Origin: Microtetraspora fusca
GTDB lineage: Bacteria; Actinomycetota; Actinomycetes; Streptosporangiales; Streptosporangiaceae
Direction of reading: 5' to 3'
Length of the DNA stretch: 64,000 bases
Assembly (NCBI RefSeq): GCF_001570365.1
Contig: NZ_BBYK01000056.1
Coordinates: 62,001-126,000, forward strand
This document shows, one piece after another, positions 1 to 8,294 of the stretch. How positions within the stretch are numbered: the stretch's first letter is position 1; each line of letters opens with the position of its first letter. Both the position numbers and the translations under genes were made by a program. The notes beneath the pieces were generated by a model. The model was given only the letters and a program-made list of their open reading frames with translations, did no database searches and was not told the DNA's origin.

Positions 1-414
1 GCGGCGGCGGAGGCGATCGTGCAGGTCGTCCGCGTTCACGTCCCACCAGTCCTCCGCGTCCGGCCCCAACAGGAGGTCCGCGAGACCGAAGGGGAACAGG
101 GGCGGCGGGAACCCGGGGGCCGCCTGGCGGGTGCGGGTGACGCGGACCGTGATCCGGTGGGCCCCGCCGGCCGCGCGGTTGCCGCGCTCGGCGTCGTAGG
201 CGGCGCGGCGCTTGCTGTCCCGCAGGACCGCGTACGCGGCCACCACCTCCGTGAACCGCTGTCCCGCCTCCGGGCCTTCCGTCCCCGTGTCGGGGTGCAA
301 CGTACGGACCAGGCGGCGGTAGGCGGAGGCGATCTGCTGCCGCGAGGCGTCGGGCGGGACGCCGAGGGTCGCGTAGTGATCACGCCACGGTTCTGCCCCG
401 GCCACCGTGCTCAC
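1..414 (-). CDS. J-domain (DnaJ-like) protein, partial at the window edge
   Basis: This is the N-terminal part of a J-domain co-chaperone; the 3' end lies outside the window. Reading from the GTG at 414, the protein has the helix II-HPD-helix III arrangement of a J domain: YATLGVPPDAS, then AYRRLVRTLHPDTG with the essential HPD, then RFTEVVAAYAVLRDSKRRAAYD. J domains stimulate the ATPase of an Hsp70 (DnaK) partner through the HPD loop. After about residue 75 the chain leaves the J domain and shows no Gly/Phe or zinc-finger region in the part visible, so it is a type C J protein rather than DnaJ itself. The GTG was chosen because the domain begins about 14 residues later. No partner gene is adjacent. 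Confidence 0.85.
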   Translation of the reverse strand, partial: MSTVAGAEPWRDHYATLGVPPDASRQQIASAYRRLVRTLHPDTGTEGPEAGQRFTEVVAAYAVLRDSKRRAAYDAERGNRAAGGAHRITVRVTRTRQAAPGFPPPLFPFGLADLLLGPDAEDWWDVNADDLHDRLRRR

Positions 415-651
415 TTCCCTCCGTCAGAGGCCCTCTGACGTGCGAAAACCAGCATAACCGCGACGGGCATGGCAGAGAGCTCGAGTCGCTGCTCGCCGGA
501 TTCGTCCGCAGCTCTCCAGTCTTCATGCCTGGCCAGGGGCCGGGTGCCGCCGCTTGGCCTGTGGCCGTACGGGGCGCGGCGCTGGTTCGCCCCAACCTGG
601 GTAGGGGGTCCTTAACGGCAGGATCCAATCGCATATTCGGGGGGTGCGGCG

Positions 652-1086
652 ATGAGCGCACAGGAAACCGGGAAGAAGGCCCGCGACGTGATGCACGAGG
701 GCGTCCAGTGCGTCGGCGAGCACGACAGTCTGCGTACGGCGTCGCAGATGATGCGCGACCTCGGTGTGGGCGCGCTGCCGATCTGCGGGGACGACGACCG
801 GCTGAAGGGAATCATCACTGACCGTGACATCGTGGTCACGTGCTGCGCGGAGGGCCGGGACATCGACCAGACCACCGCCGGCGAGCTGGCCCGCGGCCTG
901 GTGTGGGTGGACGCCGACGCCAGCGTCGAGGAGGCGCTGTACACGATGGAGGAGCACCACATCAAGAGGCTGCCCGTGATCGAGCGGCACCGCCTGCTCG
1001 GCATGATCAGTGAGGCCGATCTCGCCAAGGAGCTGTCCGACACCAAGCTCGCGGAGTTCGTCCACCGCGTCTACGCGCTCGACTGA
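652..1086 (+). CDS. Two-CBS-domain protein
   Basis: A stand-alone cystathionine-beta-synthase (CBS) pair of 144 residues, cytoplasmic. The first CBS motif runs about residues 8-70 (ARDVMHEGVQCVGEHDSL, then GIITDRDIVV) and the second about 78-135 (EEALYTMEEHHIKRLPVIE, then GMISEADL). Such pairs bind adenine nucleotides and usually sense energy state. No catalytic or DNA-binding domain is attached. The ATG follows a G-rich stretch (ggggggtgcgg) that can serve as ribosome binding site. The gene stands alone, with 237 bases upstream in which I see no further gene. Similar small CBS proteins belong to hypoxia/dormancy regulons in other actinobacteria; nothing here proves that. Confidence 0.85.
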   Translation: MSAQETGKKARDVMHEGVQCVGEHDSLRTASQMMRDLGVGALPICGDDDRLKGIITDRDIVVTCCAEGRDIDQTTAGELARGLVWVDADASVEEALYTMEEHHIKRLPVIERHRLLGMISEADLAKELSDTKLAEFVHRVYALD

Positions 1087-1184
1087 CCGCGGGCCGGCGG
1101 CGTGCCGGACGGGATTGGAAAACGGCACAACGGATCGAGTCGGATTCGTCCTGGAGGCCGATGAAGGCGAGACATGCCGCTGCC

Positions 1185-1190
1185 TAGGGT
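1185..1190 (+). promoter_or_regulatory. Likely -10 element of a leaderless transcript for the S9 peptidase gene
   Basis: TAGGGT ends six bases before the ATG at 1197, the spacing typical of leaderless actinobacterial mRNAs. No Shine-Dalgarno sequence sits just upstream of the ATG. I see no convincing -35. Confidence 0.4.
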
Positions 1191-1196
1191 TCGGTC

Positions 1197-3095
1197 ATGT
1201 CTCGCCTCTCCCTCAGCGACATCTATCGAATCGCGGTTCCGGGAGACCCCCGGTTGCGCCCCGACGGGAGCACGGTGGCCTACACGGTCACGACGGCCGA
1301 CCGGGAGTCCGATGAGAACCGCTCCGAGATCTGGCTCGTCGCTGCCGGCGACGCGCCGCGGCGCCTGACGGGTGGCCCGCGCGACTCCTCCCCGCGCTGG
1401 TCGCCCGACGGGCGCTCGCTCGCCTTCCTGCGGCCCGTGGACGGGAAGCCGCAGCTCCACCTGCTCCCTATGGAGGGGGGCGAGCCCCGCGTCATCACCG
1501 CCGTGTCCCTCGGCGCGGGCCCCGCGGTCTGGTCGCCCGACGGGCGCTCCATCGCGTACAGCGCGCCGTCCGGCGAGATCGACCCGCACGCCCCGGTCGT
1601 GGCCGACAGCCTGGAGTACAAGGCCGACGGCACCGGCCTGCTGCGCGGCCTGACCATGCACGTCTTCGTGGTGGAGGTCGAGACGGGGGAGACCAGGCAG
1701 GTCACCTCGGGTGACTTCCACGCGGGCGAGCCCTCCTGGTCGCCGGACGGCGGGCGGCTCGCGTTCACCGCGAACATGGAGGCCGACCGCGACCTGGTCG
1801 TCGGTGGCGCCGTCTACGCGGTGGACGCCTTCGGCGGCGAGCCCGAGCGGCTCACCGGCGCCGACGTGATCTGTGCCGGAGCCTGGTGGCTGGGCGAGCG
1901 GCTGCTCGTCGTCGGGCACGCCGGCGATCCGGTGAGCCACGCCCGCATGTTCGAGCTCGGCCCGGACGGCCTCGTGGAGATCAAGACGGGGCTCGACCGC
2001 AACATCATGGTGGGCGCTCCCGGCTATCCGGGCGCCGTCCCCCAGCAGGCGGGCGACGATCTGATCTTCTGCGCCCGGGACGGCGGCTGTACCCACGTCT
2101 ATCGCGCCCCCGGTGAAAAGATCGTCGGCGGCGACCGGGTGGTCTCGGGCGTCAGCGCGGCGGGCGGCAGGATCGCCTACGTCGCGTCGACGCCGTACAG
2201 CGCGGGTGACGTCTACCTCGCCGACCTCGACGCGCTCCCGGGCGACGGCTCGGACGACACGGCCACGACACGGCTCACCGACTACGCGCTGCACGACGTC
2301 GAACTGTTCACGCCGGAGCGCCGTACCTTCACCGCGCCCGACGGGACTCCCGTGGAGGGGTTCGTGCTGCGGGACGAGACGCTCACCGAGCCGGGGCCGC
2401 TCCTGCTGGACGCGCACGGCGGCCCGCACAACGCCTGGGCGCCGGTGTTCGACGGGATCCACCTCTACCACCAGGTGCTCGCCGCGCGCGGCTGGACCGT
2501 GCTCGCCGTCAACCCGCGCGCCAGCGACGGGTACGGCGAGGCGTTCTACACGGCCGCGGTCGGCGCCTGGGGCGTCGCCGACACCGGCGACTTCCTGAGC
2601 CCGATCGACGAGCTGGTCGAGGAGGGGATCGCCGACCCCGACCGGCTCGCGGTCACCGGCTACAGCTACGGCGGCTACATGTCCTGCTGGCTGTCCACGC
2701 AGACCGGCCGGTTCAAGGCGGCCATCCCCGGCGGGTGCGTCAGCGACCTGGTCAGCATGGCCGGCACCTCGGACGCGGGGCACTTCCTCAAGGCGTACGA
2801 GTGCCGGGACGACATCACCGCGCAGTCACCGATGACGCACGTCGCCCAGGTGACCACGCCCACGCTGCTTCTGCACGGCGAGACCGACGACCGGTGCCCG
2901 GTCGGCCAGGCCGAGCAGTGGTTCGCCGCCCTGCGCGAGCAGGGCGTGCCGGTCCGGCTGGTCCGCTATCCGGGCGGCTCCCATCTGTTCATCCTCAACG
3001 GCCGCCCGTCCCATCGGGTGGACTACAACGAAAGGATCGTCGAGTGGCTGCAGCAGTGGATCCCGGTCGGTGGCACGCCCGGCTCGCCGAGCTGA
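1197..3095 (+). CDS. S9 family peptidase (prolyl-oligopeptidase / acylaminoacyl-peptidase type)
   Basis: Serine peptidase of 632 residues, the normal size for the family, with no signal peptide, so cytoplasmic. Residues 1 to about 350 form a beta-propeller with repeated WSPDG motifs (WSPDGRSLAF, WSPDGRSIAY, WSPDGGRLAF) that limits access to short peptides. The C-terminal alpha/beta-hydrolase domain has the nucleophile in GYSYGGYMS (Ser490), the likely acid in GETDDRCP (about Asp564) and the base in GGSHLF (His596). It probably removes dipeptides or acylated residues from short peptides. It is the first gene of a tightly packed run of S12 and beta-lactamase-type hydrolases, a PucR regulator and an oligopeptide transporter, which fits peptide catabolism. 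The next gene starts inside its last 52 bases. Confidence 0.92.
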   Translation: MSRLSLSDIYRIAVPGDPRLRPDGSTVAYTVTTADRESDENRSEIWLVAAGDAPRRLTGGPRDSSPRWSPDGRSLAFLRPVDGKPQLHLLPMEGGEPRVITAVSLGAGPAVWSPDGRSIAYSAPSGEIDPHAPVVADSLEYKADGTGLLRGLTMHVFVVEVETGETRQVTSGDFHAGEPSWSPDGGRLAFTANMEADRDLVVGGAVYAVDAFGGEPERLTGADVICAGAWWLGERLLVVGHAGDPVSHARMFELGPDGLVEIKTGLDRNIMVGAPGYPGAVPQQAGDDLIFCARDGGCTHVYRAPGEKIVGGDRVVSGVSAAGGRIAYVASTPYSAGDVYLADLDALPGDGSDDTATTRLTDYALHDVELFTPERRTFTAPDGTPVEGFVLRDETLTEPGPLLLDAHGGPHNAWAPVFDGIHLYHQVLAARGWTVLAVNPRASDGYGEAFYTAAVGAWGVADTGDFLSPIDELVEEGIADPDRLAVTGYSYGGYMSCWLSTQTGRFKAAIPGGCVSDLVSMAGTSDAGHFLKAYECRDDITAQSPMTHVAQVTTPTLLLHGETDDRCPVGQAEQWFAALREQGVPVRLVRYPGGSHLFILNGRPSHRVDYNERIVEWLQQWIPVGGTPGSPS

Positions 3096-4369
3096 TCACC
3101 CGGTTCGAGGTGCCCGGCGCGAACCTGGCCTTCCTCCACGAGGGTGAGGTGCACGAGTTCGCGGCGGGCGTGCTCAACACGGACACCGGGGTGGAGGTGA
3201 CCACCGACTCCCTCTTCCAGATCGGCTCGGTCACCAAGGTGTGGACCGCCACCCAGATCATGCTGCTCGCCGAGCGGGGCGAGCTGACGCTGGACACCCC
3301 GGTCGTCGAGGTGCTGCCGGAGTTCCGGGTCGCCGATCCCGAGGTGACCAAGACCGTCACGATCCGGCACCTGCTCTCGCACACCTCCGGCATCGACGGC
3401 GACCTGTTCCTCGACACGGGCCGCGGCGACGACTGCGTGGAGAAGTACGTGCGGGCGTGCGCCGACCTCGCGCAGAACCACCCCCTCGGCGTCACCCAGT
3501 CGTACTGCAACTCCGGGTTCATCGTCGCCGGGCGGGTCGTCGAGCGGCTCACCGGGAAGGTCTGGGACGCCGCGCTGCGCGAGCAGATCATCGAGCCGCT
3601 CGGCCTGACCCACACCTGGACCCTGCCGGAGGACGTGCTGCGCTTCCGCGGCGCGATGGGCCACATGGGCGGCCGCCCCGCCCCCACCTGGGGTCTGATG
3701 CGCTCGGCCGGGCCGGCGGGGCTGATCTGCGCCCGGCCCGCGGACGTGGTCGCCTTCGCGCGGGCGCACCTCGGCACCGAGCTGCTCGCCGACCCGCGGG
3801 TGATGTGGGAGCCCCAGGTGGACATCCCCAACCCGTACACGCTCGGCAAGCAGTGGGGCGTCGGCTGGATCCTGGACGAGTGGCAGGGCCGCAAGATCGT
3901 CTCTCACGGAGGCAACACCATCGGCCAGGCGGCCATGCTCTGGATGATCCCGGAGACCGAGACGGTGGTGTGCGTGCTGGCGAACGGCGGCCACACCGCC
4001 GCCTTCCACCACGCCGTGGCCACCGAGCTGTTCGACGAGCTGCTCGGCCTGGCCGTGCCGCCCGTGCTCGGCCCTCCGGCCGAGCCGTACGAGACCGACG
4101 TCGAGCGGTACGCCGGCGTGTACGAGCGGGCCGGCGTCCGGATGACGCTCTCGGTCCGCGATGGCCGGCTCTCGCTGTACGGCGAGCCGACCGGCGCCCT
4201 GGCCGGTGTGCAGCCGCCCATGGAGTTCGACCTCGTCCCGGTGAACGACACCACCTTCGTGGGCCGTCCGGACGGCGAGCCGCAGTGGACGTCGGCGGTC
4301 TTCTACGAGCTCGCCGACGGCTCCCCGTACATCCACCTCGGCGTGCGCGCCACGCCCAAGACCGCCTGA
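3044..4369 (+). CDS. Serine hydrolase of the beta-lactamase / D-aminopeptidase (S12) family
   Basis: Penicillin-recognising serine hydrolase, 441 residues. The acylation motif SxxK is SVTK (Ser62, Lys65) and the second motif is YCN (Tyr154). The first 340 residues form the catalytic fold; the last 100 or so resemble the C-terminal barrel seen in D-aminopeptidases and related EstB-type enzymes. No signal peptide is visible. I place the start at GTG 3044 because AAAGGA lies seven bases upstream and because the paralogue downstream begins at the matching position. This makes the gene overlap the S9 gene by 52 bases. Family members cleave D-amino-acid amides, D-peptides, esters or beta-lactams. 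The neighbourhood (oligopeptide uptake, D-to-L amino acid conversion) points to D-peptide hydrolysis, which is inference. Confidence 0.85.
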   Translation: MAAAVDPGRWHARLAELITRFEVPGANLAFLHEGEVHEFAAGVLNTDTGVEVTTDSLFQIGSVTKVWTATQIMLLAERGELTLDTPVVEVLPEFRVADPEVTKTVTIRHLLSHTSGIDGDLFLDTGRGDDCVEKYVRACADLAQNHPLGVTQSYCNSGFIVAGRVVERLTGKVWDAALREQIIEPLGLTHTWTLPEDVLRFRGAMGHMGGRPAPTWGLMRSAGPAGLICARPADVVAFARAHLGTELLADPRVMWEPQVDIPNPYTLGKQWGVGWILDEWQGRKIVSHGGNTIGQAAMLWMIPETETVVCVLANGGHTAAFHHAVATELFDELLGLAVPPVLGPPAEPYETDVERYAGVYERAGVRMTLSVRDGRLSLYGEPTGALAGVQPPMEFDLVPVNDTTFVGRPDGEPQWTSAVFYELADGSPYIHLGVRATPKTA

Positions 4370-4378
4370 GGAGCCGGC

Positions 4379-5719
4379 ATGCGTGAGGATCTGCAGAAGC
4401 GTTTCGACGAGGCGGCCGCTCGGCACGGAGTGCCCGGCGCCGCGCTCGCCGTCTGGACGGGCGGCGAGCTCGTCGAGGTCGCCACCGGGGTGGTGAACCG
4501 CAACACCGGCGTGGAGGCCACGCCCGACAGCGTCTTCCAGGTCGGCTCCACCACCAAGGTCTGGACCGCCGCCCTGGTCATGCAGCTCGTGGACGAGGGG
4601 CTGGTCGAGCTGGACCGGCCGGTCCGGGACTACGTGCCCGAGTTCGCCGTCGCCGACGGCGCGGAGAAGACCATCACCGTCCGGCACCTGCTCACGCACA
4701 CGGGCGGCTTCGATGGCGACCTGTTCGTGGACACCGGGCGGGGCGACGACTGCCTGGACAAGTTCGTGGACTACCTGCACGGCGCCAGTCACGTGCACGA
4801 CCCCGGCGCCCTGTTCTCCTACTGCAACGCGGGCTACTGCGTCCTGGGCGCGGTGGTCGCGCGGGTGCGGGGCACCACGTGGGAGGAGGCGATGCGCGAG
4901 CGCCTGCTGAAGCCGCTCGGCGCCACGAACTGGGCGCTCCTGCCCGAGGAGGCCATCCTCTTCCGGGCGTCGGCCGGACATGTCGGTCCCGAGGGCACCG
5001 TCTACCCCTCGTGGCAGATGCCGCGCTCCAACGCCCCGGCGGGCTCCACCATGTGCCTGGCCCCGCGCGAGCTGGTCCGCTTCGGCCGGATGTTCCTGGC
5101 CGGGGGAGTGGCCGAGGACGGCACCCGCCTGCTGTCGGAGGAGTCGGTCGCCGCCATGCGGACCCCGCAGGTGGAGGTGCCGGGGGTCCCCGGGCTGCTC
5201 GCCAACCGCTGGGGGCTCGGCTTCGAGCTGTTCGACTGGGGCGGCGAGGTCTTCGGTCACGACGGCGGGACGATCGGGCAGAGCACCTTCTGGCGGGTCG
5301 TGCCCGGTGCGGACTTCGCGATCGCGATGACCGTCAACGGCCCCGGCTTCATGGGACTGCTCGCCGACGTGGCGCTGCCGCTGATCCGCGAGGCCACCGG
5401 GCTCGACGTGCCCGACTTCCCGGTTCCGGCCGAGACGCCCGAGGTCGTGGACCTCACGGCCTACACCGGCAGGTACGACGGCCCGGCGCTTTCGTACGAG
5501 GTGGCCGGGGCGGACGGCGGCCTGGACGTCACGTTGATCCCCGGCGAGTTCATGGCGAGCACGGGGGCCGCGGAGACCACCTCCCGGTTCGTCCACTACC
5601 GCGATCACTCCTTCATCGCGGTCGAGCCGGAGGAGGGCAGGCACGAGACCCTCACCTTCCTGGTCGAGGACGGCCGGGCCGCCTACGTCCACAACAGCCG
5701 GGCGCTGCGCCGTGCGTGA
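4379..5719 (+). CDS. Second serine hydrolase of the beta-lactamase / S12 family
   Basis: Paralogue of the preceding gene, 446 residues, also without a signal peptide. SxxK is STTK (Ser57, Lys60) and the tyrosine motif is YCN (Tyr148). Both copies share blocks such as TKVWTA, RHLL.HT.G.DGDLF.DTGRGDDC and the late HGG/HDGGT.GQ motif, so they arose by tandem duplication. The copies have diverged strongly outside the active site, suggesting different substrate preferences. The ATG lies nine bases after the upstream stop and follows GAGGAG. The stop overlaps the next start by eight bases. It probably acts together with its neighbours on imported peptides carrying D-residues; esterase activity is an alternative for this family. 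Confidence 0.85.
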   Translation: MREDLQKRFDEAAARHGVPGAALAVWTGGELVEVATGVVNRNTGVEATPDSVFQVGSTTKVWTAALVMQLVDEGLVELDRPVRDYVPEFAVADGAEKTITVRHLLTHTGGFDGDLFVDTGRGDDCLDKFVDYLHGASHVHDPGALFSYCNAGYCVLGAVVARVRGTTWEEAMRERLLKPLGATNWALLPEEAILFRASAGHVGPEGTVYPSWQMPRSNAPAGSTMCLAPRELVRFGRMFLAGGVAEDGTRLLSEESVAAMRTPQVEVPGVPGLLANRWGLGFELFDWGGEVFGHDGGTIGQSTFWRVVPGADFAIAMTVNGPGFMGLLADVALPLIREATGLDVPDFPVPAETPEVVDLTAYTGRYDGPALSYEVAGADGGLDVTLIPGEFMASTGAAETTSRFVHYRDHSFIAVEPEEGRHETLTFLVEDGRAAYVHNSRALRRA

Positions 5720-6584
5720 CCTCCTGAAGGAGGTGTTCGACGACGCGGACGTGGAGGGCTTCGTCCACGTCCGCGACGTCGACGGCTCCGCCGAGATCGG
5801 GCTGAACCCCGACGAGCCGGTCGTGCTCGCCTCGGTGTTCAAGATCCCTGTAGTGCTGGAATACGCCAGGCAGGCGGCGGCGGGGACCCTGGAGCGCACC
5901 GAGCGGCTCACCGTCACCGCGGCCGACAAGGACGGAGGCATCGGCACCTCCGGGTGCGCCGACGACATCTCGCTGACCCTGCGCGACCTGGCCCACTTCA
6001 TGATGACCATGAGCGACAACGCGGCCACCGACGTGCTGCTGCGCCGAGTCGGGCTGGAGAACCTGCACGCCACGCTGCGCGGGCTCGGCCTCGGGCGTAC
6101 GCGCCTGGTCGGCGGCTGCGCCGAACTGCTGGGCAGCATGGTGACCGAGCTCGGTCTCTCCGCCGGGGACCTCTCCGAGGAGGATCTCGCCGGAGTGTCC
6201 GAGGAGCGGATGCGGGCGCTGTCGGTGCTCGACCCGGAGCGGACGACCTCGGGGACGCCTCGTGAGACCACGACCCTGCTGAGCAAGATCTGGCGGGACG
6301 AGGCCGGTCCGGCGGAGGCGTGCGCGGAGGTACGGAAGATCATGGGCAACCAGATCTGGCCGCACCGCCTCTCCTCCGGGTTCGGCGACGAGGTGAAGGT
6401 CTCCGGCAAGACCGGCACCCTTCCGGGCGTGCGCAATGAGGCCGGTGTCGTGGAATATCCGGACGGGCGGCGCTACGCCGCCGCGGTTTTTCTCCGGACG
6501 GACTCGCTCGGGTTGCGGCTGCCCCAGGCGGACGCGGCGATCGGCCGGGCGGCCCGCATGGCAATTGACTGCCTACGCGAATAA
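5712..6584 (+). CDS. Class A beta-lactamase-like serine hydrolase
   Basis: 290-residue protein with the full class A motif set: SVFK (Ser41, Lys44), SDN (Ser101-Asn103) and KTG (Lys233-Gly235). An omega-loop-like stretch (LDPERTTSGTP) contains a possible general-base glutamate, but the usual ExxLN spelling is not clear. There is no Sec or Tat signal, whereas true secreted class A beta-lactamases have one; the enzyme therefore appears cytoplasmic. It starts at GTG 5712 inside the end of the previous gene and its stop forms TAATG with the PucR start, so it is translationally coupled on both sides. A role in the intracellular breakdown of peptides or amides fits the context better than antibiotic resistance. 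Third penicillin-recognising enzyme in a row. Confidence 0.82.
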   Translation: MRDLLKEVFDDADVEGFVHVRDVDGSAEIGLNPDEPVVLASVFKIPVVLEYARQAAAGTLERTERLTVTAADKDGGIGTSGCADDISLTLRDLAHFMMTMSDNAATDVLLRRVGLENLHATLRGLGLGRTRLVGGCAELLGSMVTELGLSAGDLSEEDLAGVSEERMRALSVLDPERTTSGTPRETTTLLSKIWRDEAGPAEACAEVRKIMGNQIWPHRLSSGFGDEVKVSGKTGTLPGVRNEAGVVEYPDGRRYAAAVFLRTDSLGLRLPQADAAIGRAARMAIDCLRE

Positions 6585-8200
6585 TGTCGGTTTACGTTCA
6601 CTATCGTGAGCGGATGAACGATCGGCCCCGCGCGAGCCTGCGTCGCATCCTGGAGGACCTCGGCAGCACCGTCCTTGACGTTGCCGCCGCGGAAGGAGGC
6701 CTCCTCGACGCCGAGGTCACCGGAGTCCACATCTACGATCCGCTCGACGAGCCGCTCCTGCCCGCCGGGAGCATCGTGCTCGCCGTCGGGGTCGATCGCG
6801 CCGAGCAGATATGCGCCCTGCTCGACGCGGCGGGCCCGGCGGCGGGCGTCGTCGTCAAGCAGCCGGTGGACGTGGACGGCAGCGTCCACGCGAAGGTCCG
6901 CGAGACCGGGGTGGCGGTGCTGGGGCTCACCCGGGCCGCCTCCTGGGCGCAGGTGGCCGCGCTGCTGCGCGCCCTGCTGGCCGAGGGCGACTTCGCCGAG
7001 CCGGGGGAGACCCCGATCGACGACCTGTTCTCGCTGGCCAACGCCGTGTGCGCGCTGCTCGACGCGCCGGTCACCATCGAGGACCGGTCCTCCCGGGTGC
7101 TGGCGTACTCGGGGCGGCAGGACGAGGCCGACGCGGGGCGGATCGAGACCGTGCTCGGCCGCCAGGTGCCGGAACGCTACCGGCGGATGCTGGAGGAGCG
7201 CGGGTTCTTCCGGCAGCTCTACCAGAGCCGCGAGCCGATCTACATCGAACTGAACGACGGGACCATCGGGCGGGCCGCGGTCGCCGTACGCTCCGGGGAC
7301 GAGATCCTCGGCTCCATCTGGGCGGCGGTGCGCGAGCCGCTGAGCGGGCAGCGCCGGCAGGCGCTCGCCGACGCCGCCAAGATCGTCGCCCTGCAGTTGC
7401 TGCGGCAGCGGGCCGGGGCCGACACGCGGCGGCGGCTGCGCGCCGACCTGCTGTCCACGGTGCTGGCGGGCGGCGGGGACGCCGCCGAGGCCGCGGGCCG
7501 GCTCGGCGTGGCCAGCGAGCGCCTCTGTGTGCTCGCCGCCCAGCTCAGCGACGGCCCCGACGCCGACGCGGCCCGCCGGGAAAGCGACCGGCAGCGGTTC
7601 TGCGACGCGCTCGCCCTGCACGTCGGCGCCATCCACCCCAAGGCCGCCGCCGCGCTGGTCGGCTCGGTCGCCTACGCCGTGCTGCCGATGCACGGGAGCG
7701 GCGACGAGGAGGCCCGGGCGGTCCGGGTCGCGGAGAGTTTCCTCGCCCGGGTCGGCCCCCGGCACGCGGCCAACATCGGCGTGGGGCGCATGGCGCACAA
7801 CCTCGCCGAGGTGTCCCGGTCGCGGGCCGACGCCGACCGGGCGCTGCGGGTGCTGCGCGCCCGGAGCACGTCCGGGGCGGTCGCCTGCTACACCGGCGTC
7901 CACTTCGAGTCGTTGCTGCTCCAGCTCTCCGACCTGGTCCACGCCGAGGAGCAGACGCCCACCGGGCCGTACGAGCGGCTCCTGGAGCACGACGCCCGGC
8001 ACGGCAGCGAGCTGGTCAGCACCCTGCGGGCGTACCTGGACGCCTTCGGCGACGTGAACGCCGCGTCGGCCAAGATCCACGTGCACGCCAACACCTTCCG
8101 GTACCGGCTCAAGCGGCTGGTCCAGATCAGCGGGCTCAACCTGGCCGATCCCGAGGCCCGGCTGGCGGTGATGCTCCAGATGCGCATCTTCGGCGGTTAG
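6584..8200 (+). CDS. PucR-family transcriptional regulator
   Basis: Regulator of up to 538 residues. The N-terminal PucR domain (about residues 12-140, GSTVLDVAAAEGGLLDAEVTG) is followed by a sensor/GGDEF-like middle region and a C-terminal PucR helix-turn-helix at about 480-538 (NAASAKIHVHANTFRYRLKR). PucR proteins usually activate catabolic genes in response to nutrient signals. The ATG at 6584 overlaps the upstream stop (TAATG). An in-frame ATG at 6614 is an alternative start; neither has a strong ribosome binding site, and coupling favours 6584. Lying between the hydrolases and the transporter, it is the obvious candidate regulator of the island. Confidence 0.88.
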   Translation: MSVYVHYRERMNDRPRASLRRILEDLGSTVLDVAAAEGGLLDAEVTGVHIYDPLDEPLLPAGSIVLAVGVDRAEQICALLDAAGPAAGVVVKQPVDVDGSVHAKVRETGVAVLGLTRAASWAQVAALLRALLAEGDFAEPGETPIDDLFSLANAVCALLDAPVTIEDRSSRVLAYSGRQDEADAGRIETVLGRQVPERYRRMLEERGFFRQLYQSREPIYIELNDGTIGRAAVAVRSGDEILGSIWAAVREPLSGQRRQALADAAKIVALQLLRQRAGADTRRRLRADLLSTVLAGGGDAAEAAGRLGVASERLCVLAAQLSDGPDADAARRESDRQRFCDALALHVGAIHPKAAAALVGSVAYAVLPMHGSGDEEARAVRVAESFLARVGPRHAANIGVGRMAHNLAEVSRSRADADRALRVLRARSTSGAVACYTGVHFESLLLQLSDLVHAEEQTPTGPYERLLEHDARHGSELVSTLRAYLDAFGDVNAASAKIHVHANTFRYRLKRLVQISGLNLADPEARLAVMLQMRIFGG

Positions 8201-8294
8201 CACGAGAGATCACCCGCTTTTCGTCCCGGGCAACGAAGAAGGATCGCCCGGAACCGGCGAATGTGGGGCATCTCCCCAGCTTCCAGGAGCCCCG

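Noticed and set aside
3023-6436. A minus-strand open frame of more than 1100 codons opposite the S12 and beta-lactamase-like genes
   Set aside because: It is a mirror of the plus-strand genes in very GC-rich DNA. The sequence is low-complexity (Arg, Gly, Val, His) and the plus-strand frames have full enzyme motifs.
5712-6584. Beta-lactam resistance gene
   Set aside because: The motifs fit class A, but there is no export signal and the gene is embedded in a peptide-catabolic operon.
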